The notes below the pieces were generated by a model. It was not told the DNA's origin. It searched no databases and saw nothing but the letters and a program-made list of their open reading frames with translations. Source: Diphasiastrum complanatum (Eukaryota; Streptophyta; Lycopodiopsida; Lycopodiales; Lycopodiaceae). Taken from it: a stretch of 64,000 bases of DNA. The stretch lies in NCBI GenBank assembly GCA_029204225.1, contig CM055106.1, positions 39,149,827 to 39,213,826 on the forward strand, written 5' to 3'. Shown here piece after piece: positions 22,047 through 33,036 of the stretch. The translations under genes and the position numbers were made by a program. The first letter of the stretch is position 1. The number at the start of each line of letters is the position of its first letter.

Positions 22047-23610
22047 GCTCCCTCTCAAAGCATGATAGCTTTACGATCCCGAGACTGATCCTTTGCTTCT
22101 CAAAGAGTCCTTTGTCTAGGGCTTTGGTGAAGATGTCAGCAACCATGTCTTTCGTTCCTATGAAAATGGTCTTCATCATCTTCTTTTCAATTAGATCCCT
22201 GATCAAGTGATACTTGATCGCAATGTGCTTTGTTCTGGAATGGGACACGAGATCTTTCGTTAGGTGTATTGCAGAGGTGTTGTCCATCTGTAAGACCAGG
22301 GGCTCGTTCCTTGTTTTGCCCAATTCGTCCAGAAACTGCCTTAGCCAGATTATCTCGTTGGCCAACTTTGCTGCTGCAACATATTCTGCTTCATAGGATG
22401 ACTGGGCTACAATAGTCAGCTTCTTGCTGACCCAGAGAACTGCTGGTCCTGATGTGATGGTGCATCCTCCTGAGACGCTTTTATAGTCGTCCTTGAGAGA
22501 TGCCCAGCTAGCATAGTTGTAGGAAAGTATCCTGAAACCTGCACCACGACAATAACACAAGCCATAATCTCTCGTTAATTGAAGATATTGTAAAATTTGT
22601 TTCGCAATCTTCCAATGTGTCAAGCCTGGATTCGTTCAAAATTGGCTCATCCTGAATACTGCATAAGCAATATCAGGACATGTGTTGTCTACAAGGTACA
22701 TCAATGATCCTATCAACTTTCTGTAAGGTGTGAGCTGCATTTGTTCTCTCTCGTCCTCAGTCTTTGGACAGTCATCATTCGTCAGCACCGTCCCTGCGAG
22801 CATTGGAGTGTTCACTCTTGTGCAGTTCAGCATTCCAAAGTCCTCTAGGATCTTCTGGGTGTATCTGGACTGGTGAAGGTATAACTTACCTCCCTCATAG
22901 TCCCTTTCAATTTGTAAGCCTAGGTAACACCTGGCTTCTCCCAGATCCACTATCTCGAAATGTTTCGAGATGTCTGTCTTCACCTCAGCGATCAACTACA
23001 GAGTGTCATCCATGTGTACAACCACTATGATGATCTGCCCATCTGTAACTCTGACATATACATTGGAATCAGCTAACAGAGGCTTCCTAATGATTTCAAA
23101 GCTTGATCTTTCTTCTTGTACCATTGTCAATCTGATTGTTTCAGACCGTAGATGTTTCTATGCATTCTGCATACATAGTCAGGAAGTGGATTCGAGACAA
23201 ATCTTGGGGGTTGATCCATGTAGACCTCTTCGTCTAATTCTCCATGCAAGAAGGTTGTCTTCTCGTCCACAATGTGGATCCTAAGGTCATAAGCTGCTGC
23301 ATATGCAATAACAGACATAGGGACAAATGTTTGACGACAGGAGAGAAGGTTTTAGAGTAGTCTATACCGTATCTTGAGAAAAACCCTTCGCTACCAGTCT
23401 TGCCTTGGTCACATTCTCATCTGGTCCGTATTTGAGCTTGAAGACCCATTTGCATTTGATAGTCTTGTGCTTATGTGGTAATGACTCCAACGTCCATACC
23501 TAGTTCTTCCTCATGGACTCCATATCTTCGTTCATGGCTTGGATCCATCTGTCCTTTTCTAGACTTTTAATCGCCTCCTCGAATGTCTATGGTTTGTCAC
23601 TAAATCCGCA
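22047..23610 (-). pseudogene. Copia #1 reverse transcriptase and RNase H
   Basis: Read downward: MNEDMESMRK, then KCKWVFKLKYGPD, KARLVAKGF, the catalytic box VVVHMDDTL (YVDD type, tyrosine replaced by histidine), ADLGEARCYLGL-like text (VDLGEARCYLGLQIERD), and RNase H blocks YEAEYVAAAKLANEIIWL and HIAIKYHLIRDLIE. This is the copia RT-RNase H order. Several frames are interrupted by stops (about 22,633, 22,996, 23,320), and a frameshift lies between the KGF and YVDD-type boxes. Inactive. Confidence 0.88.
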
Positions 23611-25076
23611 GAACTCTTCTGATATGGAAGCTGAGCTGCCTGACACATATCTTGTTGGCGCTCTTCGTGGTCTTGTCGACCTTTTGGGAGATCCTCCTGG
23701 AACAGCTATGCCTTTGCCCTTGTCTAGTCTGCTCGGTCTGGAACCATCTTGGTTTACAGGAACTGTAGCGGCAGGTTCCCTCTCGAATCTTTCTTCGTCG
23801 GATTCGTCGTTCGAATGGGAGACGACTCAAAAATCTCCGTTTTCGTGTTCGTCTTCTGCTCCCTTTATTATTGGCGGCAGGTCATAGTATTGTCTCCCCA
23901 GAATTTTGTAGCTAACAGGGTCGTCATTGGCCATTGTCTTGCTCTCGTCGAATTTGACATCCCTCACTGTTTTCACAGTGTTCGTGTATGGCATGTAGAT
24001 TCTGTAGTATGACGAATTGTTGTCATAACCTATCAGGAAATCCCTGCTCGGCTTTCTCATCAAGCATCTTTCGAAGCTTGTCATGAATATGTGCATAAGC
24101 TGCACAACCAAAGATTTTGATGCGAGATAGGTTGGGCTTTATATCCCACCATAGCTCATGTGGTGTCGTGTGAGGAACACCAGACTTACCTGTCATGTTC
24201 TGGATGTATGCGGCTGTAGCTACTGCTTCAGCCCACAACACCCTTGGAGCCTTCGAGTAGGCCATCATGCATCCGGCTGCTTCCATCAGGGTCCTATTCT
24301 TTCATTCAGCAACACCATTGTGCTGCGGTGTATAGGTTGCAGTTCTTCTATGAATGATGTCACGATCATTGCAGAAGTCAGCGAAGCGATTCGAGATGTA
24401 TTCGCCACCTCATCTGCTTCACTTTGCTGTCCGTACATCTCTCAGCCCAATTTACATATTATGTGAATTTATCGAGTGCTTCAGATTTATTCTGAATAAA
24501 ATACACTATGGCAAATTTGCTATAGTCATCAATGAAGGTTATATAATACTTTGAACCTCCTACTGCGATCACGTTGAATGGACCGCAGATGTCAGAATGT
24601 ACTAGCTCCAGAATCTTTGTCGTTCTGTAGGAGTCTTTGATGAATGGAGTGCGCGACATCTTGCCCTTTAAACATGCATCACAAGTGGTCGAACTGGTTG
24701 CATTCGAGATGCTGACCCCTGTTATCGCTCCATGATGGCTTGCCTGGTAAAGTGCCATTGAGTTCATGTGGCAGAGTCTTCTGTGCCACAGAGTGTCTGG
24801 CGAGTCGTCATGAGTCTGATGCACCTGATCTTCAGGTAGACGTACCTTCAGATGATATAGGTTACCTTTCTTTTTGCCTTGAGCGATGAGAGTAATGGTA
24901 TTGGCATCAATCACGTTGCATGCTTCGTTAGAAAACATCACACGCATCCCTGCATCTGCTATTCTTGCTACAAAGAGCAAGTCTTGTTGCAGAGTAGGCA
25001 CGAACAGAACGTCTTCGAGTCTTCTGGCGGCAATCCATGGCTGCATGACCCTTCTTGTGGCAATGAATACACTCAA
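23610..25076 (-). pseudogene. Copia #1 integrase and integrase-RT linker
   Basis: The GAG-pre-integrase zinc motif is visible as LWHRRLCHMNSMAL...CDACLKGK (H-H-C-C). It is followed by VHSDICGPF (first Asp), NKSEALDKF and a broken middle part, then the segments LMEAAGCMMAYSKAPRVLW and KIFGCAAYAH. The acidic, Ser-rich linker to RT follows, in shifted frames. Compared with copia #2, the aspartic protease between the zinc knuckle and LEDVLFVPT is missing: about 220 bp are absent, and only the last residues before RRLEDVLFVPT remain. Confidence 0.85.
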
Positions 25077-25079
25077 TCT

Positions 25080-25880
25080 TGGGATTGAGCCAGTAGGTAT
25101 CTATTGTATGCCCGTCTCTTCTGCATCTCACGCAAGTCTTCTTGTATGCACCTTGTTGTTTCGACCTCTCTTTGGTCTTTCAGTTGCCTTTGCTTGTTCC
25201 CTCTGCTTCCTGGTCACGATCCTGCCTCTGATTCGACTCCCTCTTAGGCTTAAATTGTTTCTTGGATTTTTCTTTGTTGTCGTAGAGGGCTTGGTCAGAA
25301 CCATTCTTGTGATCAAGATGTTCTCTAGCCTCGACTTCCTCTCAAATCTCGACAATCGCCTTTTCGAGGTTCATGGTAGGATCTTTCGTGAGCAGGGTCC
25401 TCGTTGTCTGGAATGATCTGGGTAAGGCTCTCAATAGGTATGTGAGCTGCTTCTCAACTGACACTGCATTCTCTGCTCCAAAGTTATGTAGTGATAGAAA
25501 CAGATCCTTCATCTTTCTTACGAAAGAGGTGAGGTCCTTTCCATCCCACTGTACATCATGATCTGACTTCTTGATTTCGTCTGAAATCTGGTGAGCAATG
25601 CATCCCACATCTCCTTAGCTTTGGAGAGTGTAGCCAGGTCAAGTGTGAGACTATTTTCAATGGAAGATGATAGCAAGGCTACTGCCTTGTCGTTTTTCTC
25701 CCTCCATGCACATAGCTCCTTGCCTGTTGTCATAGGCATTTCTTCTGTGCCATCCACCCAGGGGAAGAGTCCTTCGCCCTTGAGTATCAGTGATGTCTTA
25801 ACTTTTTAGGCTAGAAAGTTAGATCCTAAAGAATCAAGTATTGTGCAGATCTTGCTCTGCATGCTGTTGATTGAAGCCAT
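25080..25880 (-). pseudogene. Copia #1 gag
   Basis: I start it at ATG 25,880 (MASINSMQSKICTILDSLG). It follows the copia gag pattern: FLAWKVKTSLI, WREKNDKAVALLSSSIENSL, KAKEMWDALLTRFQTKS, LLRALPRSFQTTRTLL, and the zinc knuckle CIHCHKKGHAAMDC (CX2CX4HX4C). A deletion after TRFQTKSRSQIMM and an in-frame stop near 25,185 break the frame. The same protein is read in copia #2 and #3, which lets the breaks be seen by comparison. Confidence 0.88.
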
Positions 25881-25983
25881 TGCTTCTTGGAGCTGTTCCC
25901 TTGTTAATGGTTGATTGTCTGAATGCTTGGTCTCCTTGATCTGATAGCTTCTCGGCTTTGTCAGAATATAACAAGATGAGGTA

Positions 25984-25996
25984 GGCTCTGATACCA
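25984..25996 (-). other. Primer binding site of copia #1
   Basis: The minus strand reads TGGTATCAGAGCC one base after the end of the 5' LTR, complementary to initiator-Met tRNA. Confidence 0.95.
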
Positions 25997-25997
25997 T

Positions 25998-27046
25998 TGA
26001 TGAGAATCGGAACAATTAGTCGCGATGCTTTTGCGACTGCGAACGCGATTCTTGCTTGGGATTCGGATGCGACCGTTGGACACTGCCAACTGAATCACTC
26101 CTACAATCCTCCAGAATGTAGTCAGGCACTGCTGATCTACGTTTATAAAATTAATGCAGCATTCAACATAGTTTCAACCAGGGTGCGGAATTCAAATGAA
26201 CAAGAAAACTCAGACATACGAAATAACAGCATATGCAATTGCATTCGAGATCATACACAATAAGAAAATCATCTATATTGATTTTTCTTCGATTTCTTCA
26301 AGCATTGCGCATGCAAATCCATGCAGTGCGTTGGCGTGAGAGAAACATGGCTCTCTCACGAACAATCGTCTTGCTTCGCTAGCAGACAGTTGGATCTCTA
26401 TGGATCCTGATCACATAACTCGTCTCGCATGTAGGCGGACTTGTTGTCTGTATTTCGTCTTGATTGCTCACTAGCATCATACTACTTGTGTTACACTTTG
26501 TGTATATTCTGTTGATCTATATGTCAAGTATCATCCAGTAAGTATAGTTGCTTTATGTAAATCTAAGATTAGAGTGATTAAGCATCTACAACTAATCAGA
26601 GAATTACAAGAGTGGCAGATTAGCCATGACCTAGGGAGTATCTGCTGACGTCATGCCATCATATTAGATTTCTGTACTTCTGGGTACTTGCGCGATCTTT
26701 GTTGGTACTCTTTGGAGCGTGAGGACAAAACATGTTTCACAACATTTTTCGTGTCATGTCATTGGTTTCTTCTCCGTCGTTGGTTTCATTTTGCTCGTTT
26801 GTCTTTCTCTCGTACTGGACCGCAAAAGATTCTCGTTCATGAATCTTTCATGTTCGTGAACCGTTCGTCTTCGTCTCCTTTGACTTTCGTGTTCGCGAAC
26901 CATTCATCTTTCATGTCTCCTGACTTTCGAGTTCGCAAAACTCTTCGTGTTTCGTGTCTCCAGATTTTTGAGTTCACGAATGTCTTCATCAGGCTGTGGG
27001 CTGAAAGCTAGCAAGGCTTTGTAAATAGAAACGTTTTGTTTCTTCA
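25998..27046 (-). repeat. 5' LTR of copia #1
   Basis: Same sequence as 21,022-22,046, with a longer copy of the AG/CT-poor central part (for example an added TTGGTTTCTTCTCCG segment near 26,762). Element-orientation ends are TGAAGAAAC and CATCA. It borders gypsy RNase H coding at 27,047. Confidence 0.92.
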
Positions 27047-28592
27047 AATCTTCCATGTAGTGTTGTTTTCCCTTGCGAACTACTATCCAAAAATCAAACT
27101 CCAACAATAGAAGTAGCCATCTGGTGATTCTCCCGATGTTGCAAGTTTTGTTAACGAGATGGAGCAAGGGTTGATGATCCGTATAAAAAATGAAATGTGT
27201 GGCCATCTGGTAGTGCCAAAATTTCTTAACCGCATAAATCATTGCCAGTGCTTCCCGCTCTGTGGTTGAATAATTCATTTATGTATCAGTGAGCTGTCGG
27301 CTTGCAAATCGGATTAGAAAATCCTTTGTGTGTTTACCTGGCTGGGTTAAGACTGCTCCAACTACATACTTCGATGCATCCGTATGCACATGAAACTCAA
27401 TGGAGCAATTGGGTGGGCGTAAGATTGGTGCTGAAACCAATGCATCCTTAAGCTTTTGGAAAGCCTTTAGGGCTTCCTCATTCCAATGTGGATCCGTTGT
27501 GAGTTTGTAAATTGGTCGGGCTAACTCCGCAAAATCCAGAATGAAGATCCTATAATAGTTAGCATGACCCATGAAGATGTAGACTTTGCGGATCGTCCCC
27601 GGTGGTGGTAGATCAATAATGATCTTGATCTTTGCTAGGTCTATTGCGATCCCGTGTCTTGACACTATATGGTCGAGAATCAAGCCATGTGTCACCCAAA
27701 ATTGACATTTTTTTGGATTCACGGAGATCTGGAACTCGCGGCATTTTTGTAGCGCTTTCTCCAACTTGGATAAGTGTTCTGAGTTTGGTCCATGCATGCA
27801 TAGATCGTCCAAGAAAATTTCCAAAATTTTTTGCAAATATTCTTTGAATGCCACCTGCGTGACTCGCTGGAAGGTGCTTGGGACATTGCAAAGTCCGAAT
27901 GGCATCACTTTATAGGCATAAATTCTCCATTCCGTGGCAAATGCTATCTTGTGTTGGTCTTGGGGGGCTATCTTCACCTAGTTGTAGCCGCTGAAGCCGT
28001 CTAGAAAACTGTAGACTTCGGCACTAGCTACTCTGTCAAGGACACTTTTCGTAAATGGTAAAGGAAAATGGTCCTTTTTGGTGACTGCATTTAGCGCCTT
28101 TAGATTCACACAAATCCACATTTTGCCGTTCTTCTTGGATACTATAACTATCGGCGATACCCATTCCTTGTACTCAATTTCATAAATAAAATCTGCATCC
28201 ATCAGCTTCTACAACTCCTGCTTGATCAACTCTGTATAATTCGGGTTGCAGCGGTAGTAACTTACCTTGGGGACTGTTCCATCCACCAAAGGTATGGTGT
28301 GTTGGACTACTGTTGGTGGAATGCCCTTCAAATCACTATAACTCCAAGCAAAACAGTCCTTATACTCCACCAACAAGGATCGTAGTCTCTTGAACTGTGT
28401 GGGCGTTAATTGCTCTCCCGCATGTACTATCTTTTCCTCTTCACATGGCTCGGCAAGGTTCATTGGCTGTGTTTGTGCAGGTCCCTCGAAGACTTGTTCC
28501 GCAAGTGCCTGACTTTGATCAAGTTCTCTCTGGGCTTGCAGCATCATAATTACCATGTCGTCCAAGGTATAATTTTTGAGAGTTTCAGGCAT
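27047..28592 (-). pseudogene. Gypsy #1 reverse transcriptase and RNase H
   Basis: From 28,592 downward: YKDCFAWSYSDLKGIP, SYYRCNPN, DFIYEIEYKEWVSPIVIV, NGKMWICVNLKALNAVT, then YKVMPFGLCNVPSTFQR and the catalytic box EIFLDDLCMHG. These are followed by CQFWVTHGLILDHIVSRHGI, the RNase H blocks FHVHTDASKYVVGAVL and NYSTTEREALAMIYAVKKFW, and FYTDHQPLLHL. Both catalytic Asp residues of the RT box are kept. In-frame stops lie at about 28,205, 27,978 and 27,279. The frame then runs to GKQHYMED and is cut by the copia LTR. Confidence 0.9.
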
Positions 28593-28599
28593 CTCGTGA

Positions 28600-29863
28600 A
28601 CTGGCGCTCATCGAGATTTCTCTTTCAGCATATTGATCTTAGCCCGACTGGTCATCTTTTGGTTTTCTATCACCTGTGTAGAAGATGACGCTGTATTTGA
28701 GTCCATCTTGATTGACTACAAGGAATCCAACACCTTCTTTTTGCTCTTTTTTGTCATTTTGGTGGATTCATCCTTGTTGTCTTTCATCCGAACTGCCGTG
28801 ACATTCGCCTCGTGGTTGCGAATATCGACATCCACTGTAGCTATCGTCTCTTTGGGTAGATCAGTCCATCGGATCACTTGGTTATAGCATTGCTTCAGCT
28901 GATTCTTCTTATTCGCAGGTGCCTTGGGTGGATCAATCCTTGAGACTTTCGCCATAGCATACTTTTGCGGTGGTTGAGCTGGTACTTTCTTGATTCCGTA
29001 ATGATCTGGGTCCATGTGGTGTAGGACCTGCTCATCAGTCAGGTCAATCTCCTTATTATAAGTTAGAGCATGTTGCCAAGGTACTAAATCTCGTCCATTG
29101 GGTTCTCAATAAGTTCCGCTGACAACCATGCTACGTTTATCATATTCACCCCAAATGTGATTGGTGTGTCCATAGTGTAACACTTGGGTGAAGATGTACT
29201 GGGTTCAGAATCCGACTCATATTGACATGTCCGACAGTCAATAGTTGCTAATGCATCTGTCCATCTCACCACATCCGTCTTTGAATCATAGTGACCTCCC
29301 TTGGCTGGCCTTGGGCGATCAATCATGTGATATGTCGTAGATGATCCGTCATCAGCCTTGGGTGCAATTTTCACCACCCATGTGGTTGGATCCACCTTTA
29401 CAGCCTGCTCTCTGTTCTCGAAGGTGAGTTTCCCCGTACCCCAGTTGTGTACTACTTGCGCAGTCCTCAACCATGGTCTTCCCAGTAACACGCGGTATGC
29501 AGCTGGAGATTCAGGTATATCCATGACTACAAAAGTGATCACAAACTGCATGCCTACTATTTTTACAGGGATATCGGCAACTACACCTTTTGGCCATACA
29601 TTCTCTCGTCGTGGATACTGTAGCTGGTTTGGTTCCGGTTGATGTGGCGTTACTGCTACAGCTCCTTGTAAGGCTTTCAATTTCTGGTCAAACTGCGTCG
29701 TAAGTTGCTCCATCTGCTGTTTGTATAATTTTGTCATTTGCTCCAACAACAGTTTAGTGGATAGAGCGGATGCATTTGATGATGATGATGCTATCGAGAG
29801 AGTAGGAGTGTGGGTGGATAGATATTCGTCGTCATGATCCCTCGTCCTCTTCCTTGATGGCAT
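28600..29863 (-). pseudogene. Gypsy #1 gag/protease remnant and linker
   Basis: The frame 29,863-29,084 fuses an N-terminal nuclear-signal-like KRTRDHDDEY and coiled-coil-like region (TKLLLEQMTKLYKQQMEQL) with the end of the aspartic protease (PVKIVGMQFVITFVVMD, then AYRVLLGRPWL). By comparison with gypsy #4, the zinc-knuckle region and the DSG-containing half of the protease are missing. The catalytic Asp is therefore gone while the frame stays open, so an internal in-frame deletion is likely. 29,015-28,716 is the linker (MDPDHYGIKKVPAQPP...KSKKKVLDSL), matching HMDPTRYGVRDIPDEP in gypsy #4. Confidence 0.75.
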
Positions 29864-29876
29864 CTTCCATAGCTTC

Positions 29877-30411
29877 TTACAGAGTAGCGTACTGCTCCCG
29901 TCGTTTCAATTCTCTTCTGATGCTTCGTGGTAGTCCGGCTAGGAACCACATGATCACTGCATGATCGGGAGTTAGGGCTGCACTGCACTCGGATCGTAGA
30001 TGTTTGACCCGTTTAATATAGTCTCTGACCTCCCTTTCTCGTTTTCCCATCTTGACTTTACTTAGCAGGAGAAACGGGTCTTCCAGGAACTTTCTTGGTT
30101 TAAAGCGTGTAATGAGAGCCGCTTTAATCGCTTCCCAGGTGGATTTTTCTTCCTCTGACAAGTTGAAAAACCAATCTTGAGCCACTGCCAATAAGGACAT
30201 GGGGAATAACATAAGCTTTTCCACAGGTGTCATCGCCGTAGATTTCACAAGCTTGCTCGTAGATCTGGAGGTTTTGGATGGGATCTGATGATCCGTCATA
30301 TTTTGGTATTTCCATCCGTGGTGCTCTCCGGACTGCTTGCAAGGGAGCAACAGGTACGGGTGGGCCCATTGGATCCATTGGTGCTAGTTCCGGTTCAGCC
30401 TCTTGTTGCAC
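29877..30411 (-). pseudogene. Gypsy #1 gag, capsid region
   Basis: Retrotransposon gag-domain text is clear: RRAPRMEIPKYDGSSDPI, then (after a frameshift near 30,235) LFPMSLLAVAQDWFF, TWEAIKAALITRFKP, YIKRVKHLRSEC and IMWFLAGLPRSIRREL. It aligns along its length with gag of gypsy #4 (45,608-46,267). Stop after REQYATL, at the point where the other element continues. Confidence 0.88.
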
Positions 30412-31120
30412 AACTGCTAATCTGGGAAGGTATGGTGCTTGATTCGTTATCCTTCGTGCTATTGATCATTCCGATCTTAGATTCATCTGATGGTGGGTTC
30501 CAAAGTGGTTGGATCTTGCTTGTACAGTGGAATGCAGTCTAGATCTATAAGGATCTGATCAATCTGATCGGTCGAAAGTGAAATTAGGCCTTTTCCGGTG
30601 GTTTTTCCTTGATAACTTATTACTCCTTATACTGATTGACCTGAGATTTTGACAGTAGCTGGATCTGATGCAGATCTTTCCACTGATCTAGTCTGCGAGG
30701 GTTCTCTTGTGCGAAGGTTGGCTGTGCGAGGGTCTTTTAGCTATTTTTGCAGATAAAAAACTTGATATCTCTTAGATCTTTGGAAAGTAACTCTCTCAAG
30801 GATCACAGTAGCTGGATCTGGGTCAGATCTCACTATGGAATTCTCTGCGAGAGTTAACTCTCGCACTAAGTGAAAAGTTCACTATATGCGAGGGTCCAGA
30901 GCCACTATTTTGGCTTGATCTTTACCAAATCTCAAAACTAACTCTTGCAGGGTTTGTCACTGATGGAAATTAACATGCTGAATTGATTGAGAGGGTCTGC
31001 AAGAGTTCTTACTAGAAGGATTTGCTGGATCTTCACTTTTTAGTGATTTTTTTTGCACTTAAACCCAATTTTCTGCTCATTGGAATCAAACTAACTCTCG
31101 CAGGCTTTTTTGTGCGCCAC
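30412..31120 (-). other. Gypsy #1 5' leader with GCGAGGGTT words
   Basis: This is non-coding, between the 5' LTR and gag. TGCGAGGGT or GCGAGAGTT words recur (about 30,691, 30,727, 30,847 and 30,890) and match those in the 19.1-19.5 kb spacer. Just inside the LTR the minus strand reads TGGCGCACAAAAAAGCC (31,118-31,102), which may be the primer site. Its TGGCGC start suggests a tRNA other than initiator Met. Confidence 0.55.
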
Positions 31121-31697
31121 TGTAGGGTTGAAGATCTTGTGTAGTATAGCCTTCCCACCTGTCAGCAAGGGTTAGTTCATTGGATAGGTACCTAACTATG
31201 CGTAGATTCTACTTTTAGTTAGTTTCCTACTTTATGTCTAACTCTACCTCCCCTACCACTACTCACACTAACTCTACTCCCCTAACTAACTTCATCATGA
31301 TTTTGGGTGAAGAGAGAGGATAGAATAGAAGAGGAAGAAGAAGGAGAAGAGAGAAAGAGAGAGATGAGATGGAGGGTAGCTCAAATGCTCAATTTCATTG
31401 CTTATGGAAAAGCCTTAAGTAGCATAAACAAAAAATCATGAGATATGGAAATAAAAAGCAATCACAACAATAGCATAAGCAAGAGTGATTAGCAAATGAG
31501 GATGCTTGAGCTCTCAAAATGAGAGAGTCTCCTCCTCTCTATTAAGCATGAAAATAGAGTACAAATGGTGCCTTTTTATAAAATGGGAAAGGCCCTTGCC
31601 CCAAAATCCTATTGGCTAAAATATACATTGATCCTATCCATTCACGTTGGACCCAACTTGATCCAAGGGTCCACAAAAAGTACATTGAAATTCACAG
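31121..31697 (-). repeat. 5' LTR of gypsy #1, truncated
   Basis: It starts (plus) TGTAGGGTTGAAG and follows the 3' LTR copy for about 577 bp. At 31,698 (ATTCACA|GGTGTCG) it diverges where the other copy continues with AGATTCATGTTGG. The outer 240 bp or so of the LTR are lost. Confidence 0.9.
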
Positions 31698-31869
31698 GTG
31701 TCGAGAGAAAAATATCTTATGCCTTAACTGCCATTCACTCCAGTTTTGCATATGTACAAAGTTGGTAACCGCCCTTAGGATATTTGTTTCTCCAGTTGTT
31801 TCAGGGTTGATGATAAGTTGTCAACGTCAGTCTGCCAATGTAGCAAAAATGCGAAAAAATCCGAAAAAC

Positions 31870-32110
31870 CCGAAGGTGCCCTTAAACTGAAGGTATGCAA
31901 ATCTTGAAGGTGACCTTAGACTTAAGGGGTGTAAATCCCTGAGGCGCCCATAGACCGAAGGCAACAAAGAAACCGAAAAAAGATGAAAAAGCCGAAGGTG
32001 CCTTACACGGAAGGCAACGAAGAAGGCGAAGGTGCCTTAGACTAAAGGCAGCGAAGAAGACAAAGTTGTCTTAGATTAAAGATAGGGAAAAAGCCGAAGG
32101 TGTCTTAAAA
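31870..32110. repeat. Degenerate 30-40 bp minisatellite
   Basis: Units of the form GCCGAAGGTGCCTTAGAC.GAAGGCARCGAAGAA recur about six times with substitutions. No ORF crosses it meaningfully. It lies between the truncated gypsy LTR and the unknown-ORF element. Confidence 0.75.
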
Positions 32111-32280
32111 TGGTTTCCAAGACATTCTGGCCACTTTGTTGCATTTTTCGCGAAGGGGCGAAAAAGGTGAAGGTGCCTAAAAATGGTTTCTAAGCCATTC
32201 TGGCCACTTGGCCACTGTGTCGCATTTTTCGTGAAGGTGCGAAAAAGGCTAAGGTGTCAAAAATGGTTAAGGTAAAAAAA
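32107..32280. repeat. About 75-bp tandem repeat, 2 copies
   Basis: A unit with AAAATGGTTTCCAAGACATT, CTGGCCACTT, GCATTTTTCGCGAAGG and GCGAAAAAGG occurs twice with small differences (starts near 32,107 and 32,180). Confidence 0.8.
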
Positions 32281-32483
32281 AATCTCAAAGGAAAAATGTG
32301 AAGGTCCGAAAACATGCAGTCGACCTTCGATTTTTTAGGATGCTCATTACTTGAACGATTTGTTTAAGGCTGAGCATAAGAAATCTTACATCGATTGCTA
32401 TCACGTTTGATCCATTCTAGCATCCATTATGCCCAATTCATTAGGCCTTGATTGCCGCTTGAACTAAGGCTCCGTTCAGAAAC

Positions 32484-33036
32484 TTAGATCACCCGCCATG
32501 TGAGCACCTCAACAACCCAGCTTAGAAACAACATCAAATTAGTGTCTTGGAATTTCTCCAAAGCAAAGTCGGACTCGGGAGTTGGTTTCTCACCCCCAAA
32601 ATAGTCCTTCAATGCTTCAGACTCTCTTGCATCGTCCAACCTTTTATTCACCAGCTCGCCACAAGCATAAAACTTTAAAGCATCAGACACCCAACCGGTG
32701 GCGAGAACTCTCACTCGTCCATCCGTAGTATGCAACATGTAGTTCGATTGATCACAACTTTTGGCGAGAGGTTCCAATACCTAAAGCATAACAACAAGTG
32801 TGCAGCGAAAGGCAGCAATCCTGCAGCATCAATGTTTGCAGCAACAAATTGTCCAAGCTCAGCAGCTTTTGGAGCAAAATGGCATTCTGGGGTCTCTGGT
32901 ACTTCCTTGGCCAGATCAGTAGAGGTATTTACAGAGTTGAAATCAGTGGCTTTGCCAGGGTCATCACCAATAGTCCTTCCACCATCTCAGAATCATGAAC
33001 TGGGGTACTCACATCTGAGTACCTATCTGCATCAAC
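32484..33036 (-). pseudogene. Second, damaged copy of the unknown retroelement ORF
   Basis: Frame 32,777-32,484 repeats the ORF at 33,855-33,037 (MEPLAKSCDQSNYML for MLEPLAKSCDESNWML; ARESEALKDYFGGEKPTP). It ends prematurely at TWRVI where the other copy reads TWWVHLEFL. Between 32,830 and 33,010 lies the downstream part of the same ORF (HDSEMAEG..., EPGQ.VA.N.DA in reverse). Downstream sequence of one copy is therefore joined to the start of the next, which indicates a tandem duplication or a recombination between copies. Confidence 0.6.

Larger units (their letters stand above)
21022..27046 (-). mobile_element. Ty1/copia retrotransposon #1, nested in gypsy #1
   Basis: The two LTRs (25,998-27,046 and 21,022-22,046) enclose a Met-tRNA primer site, gag, integrase, reverse transcriptase and RNase H in copia order. 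The gypsy RNase H reading (GKQHYMEDL) stops at 27,047 and gypsy coding resumes at about 21,008, so the insertion site is inside gypsy pol. The protease region is deleted. All frames carry stops. The LTRs differ by substitutions and small indels, so it is not a very recent insertion. I found no clean 5-bp target duplication. Confidence 0.9.
14955..31697 (-). mobile_element. Ty3/gypsy retrotransposon #1, 16.7 kb including nested copia
   Basis: Order on the minus strand: 5' LTR (31,697-31,121), leader, gag, protease remnant, reverse transcriptase, RNase H, [nested copia 27,046-21,022], integrase, spacer, a long accessory ORF, 3' LTR (15,768-14,955). Removing the 6.0-kb copia leaves about 10.7 kb. 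A large extra ORF between pol and the 3' LTR is the layout of plant Tat/Athila-type gypsy elements, which is the lineage I favour. The reading frames carry many stops and frameshifts. Integrase has lost catalytic residues, so the element cannot move by itself. The plus-strand element at 44.7-53.9 kb is a relative. Confidence 0.85.
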
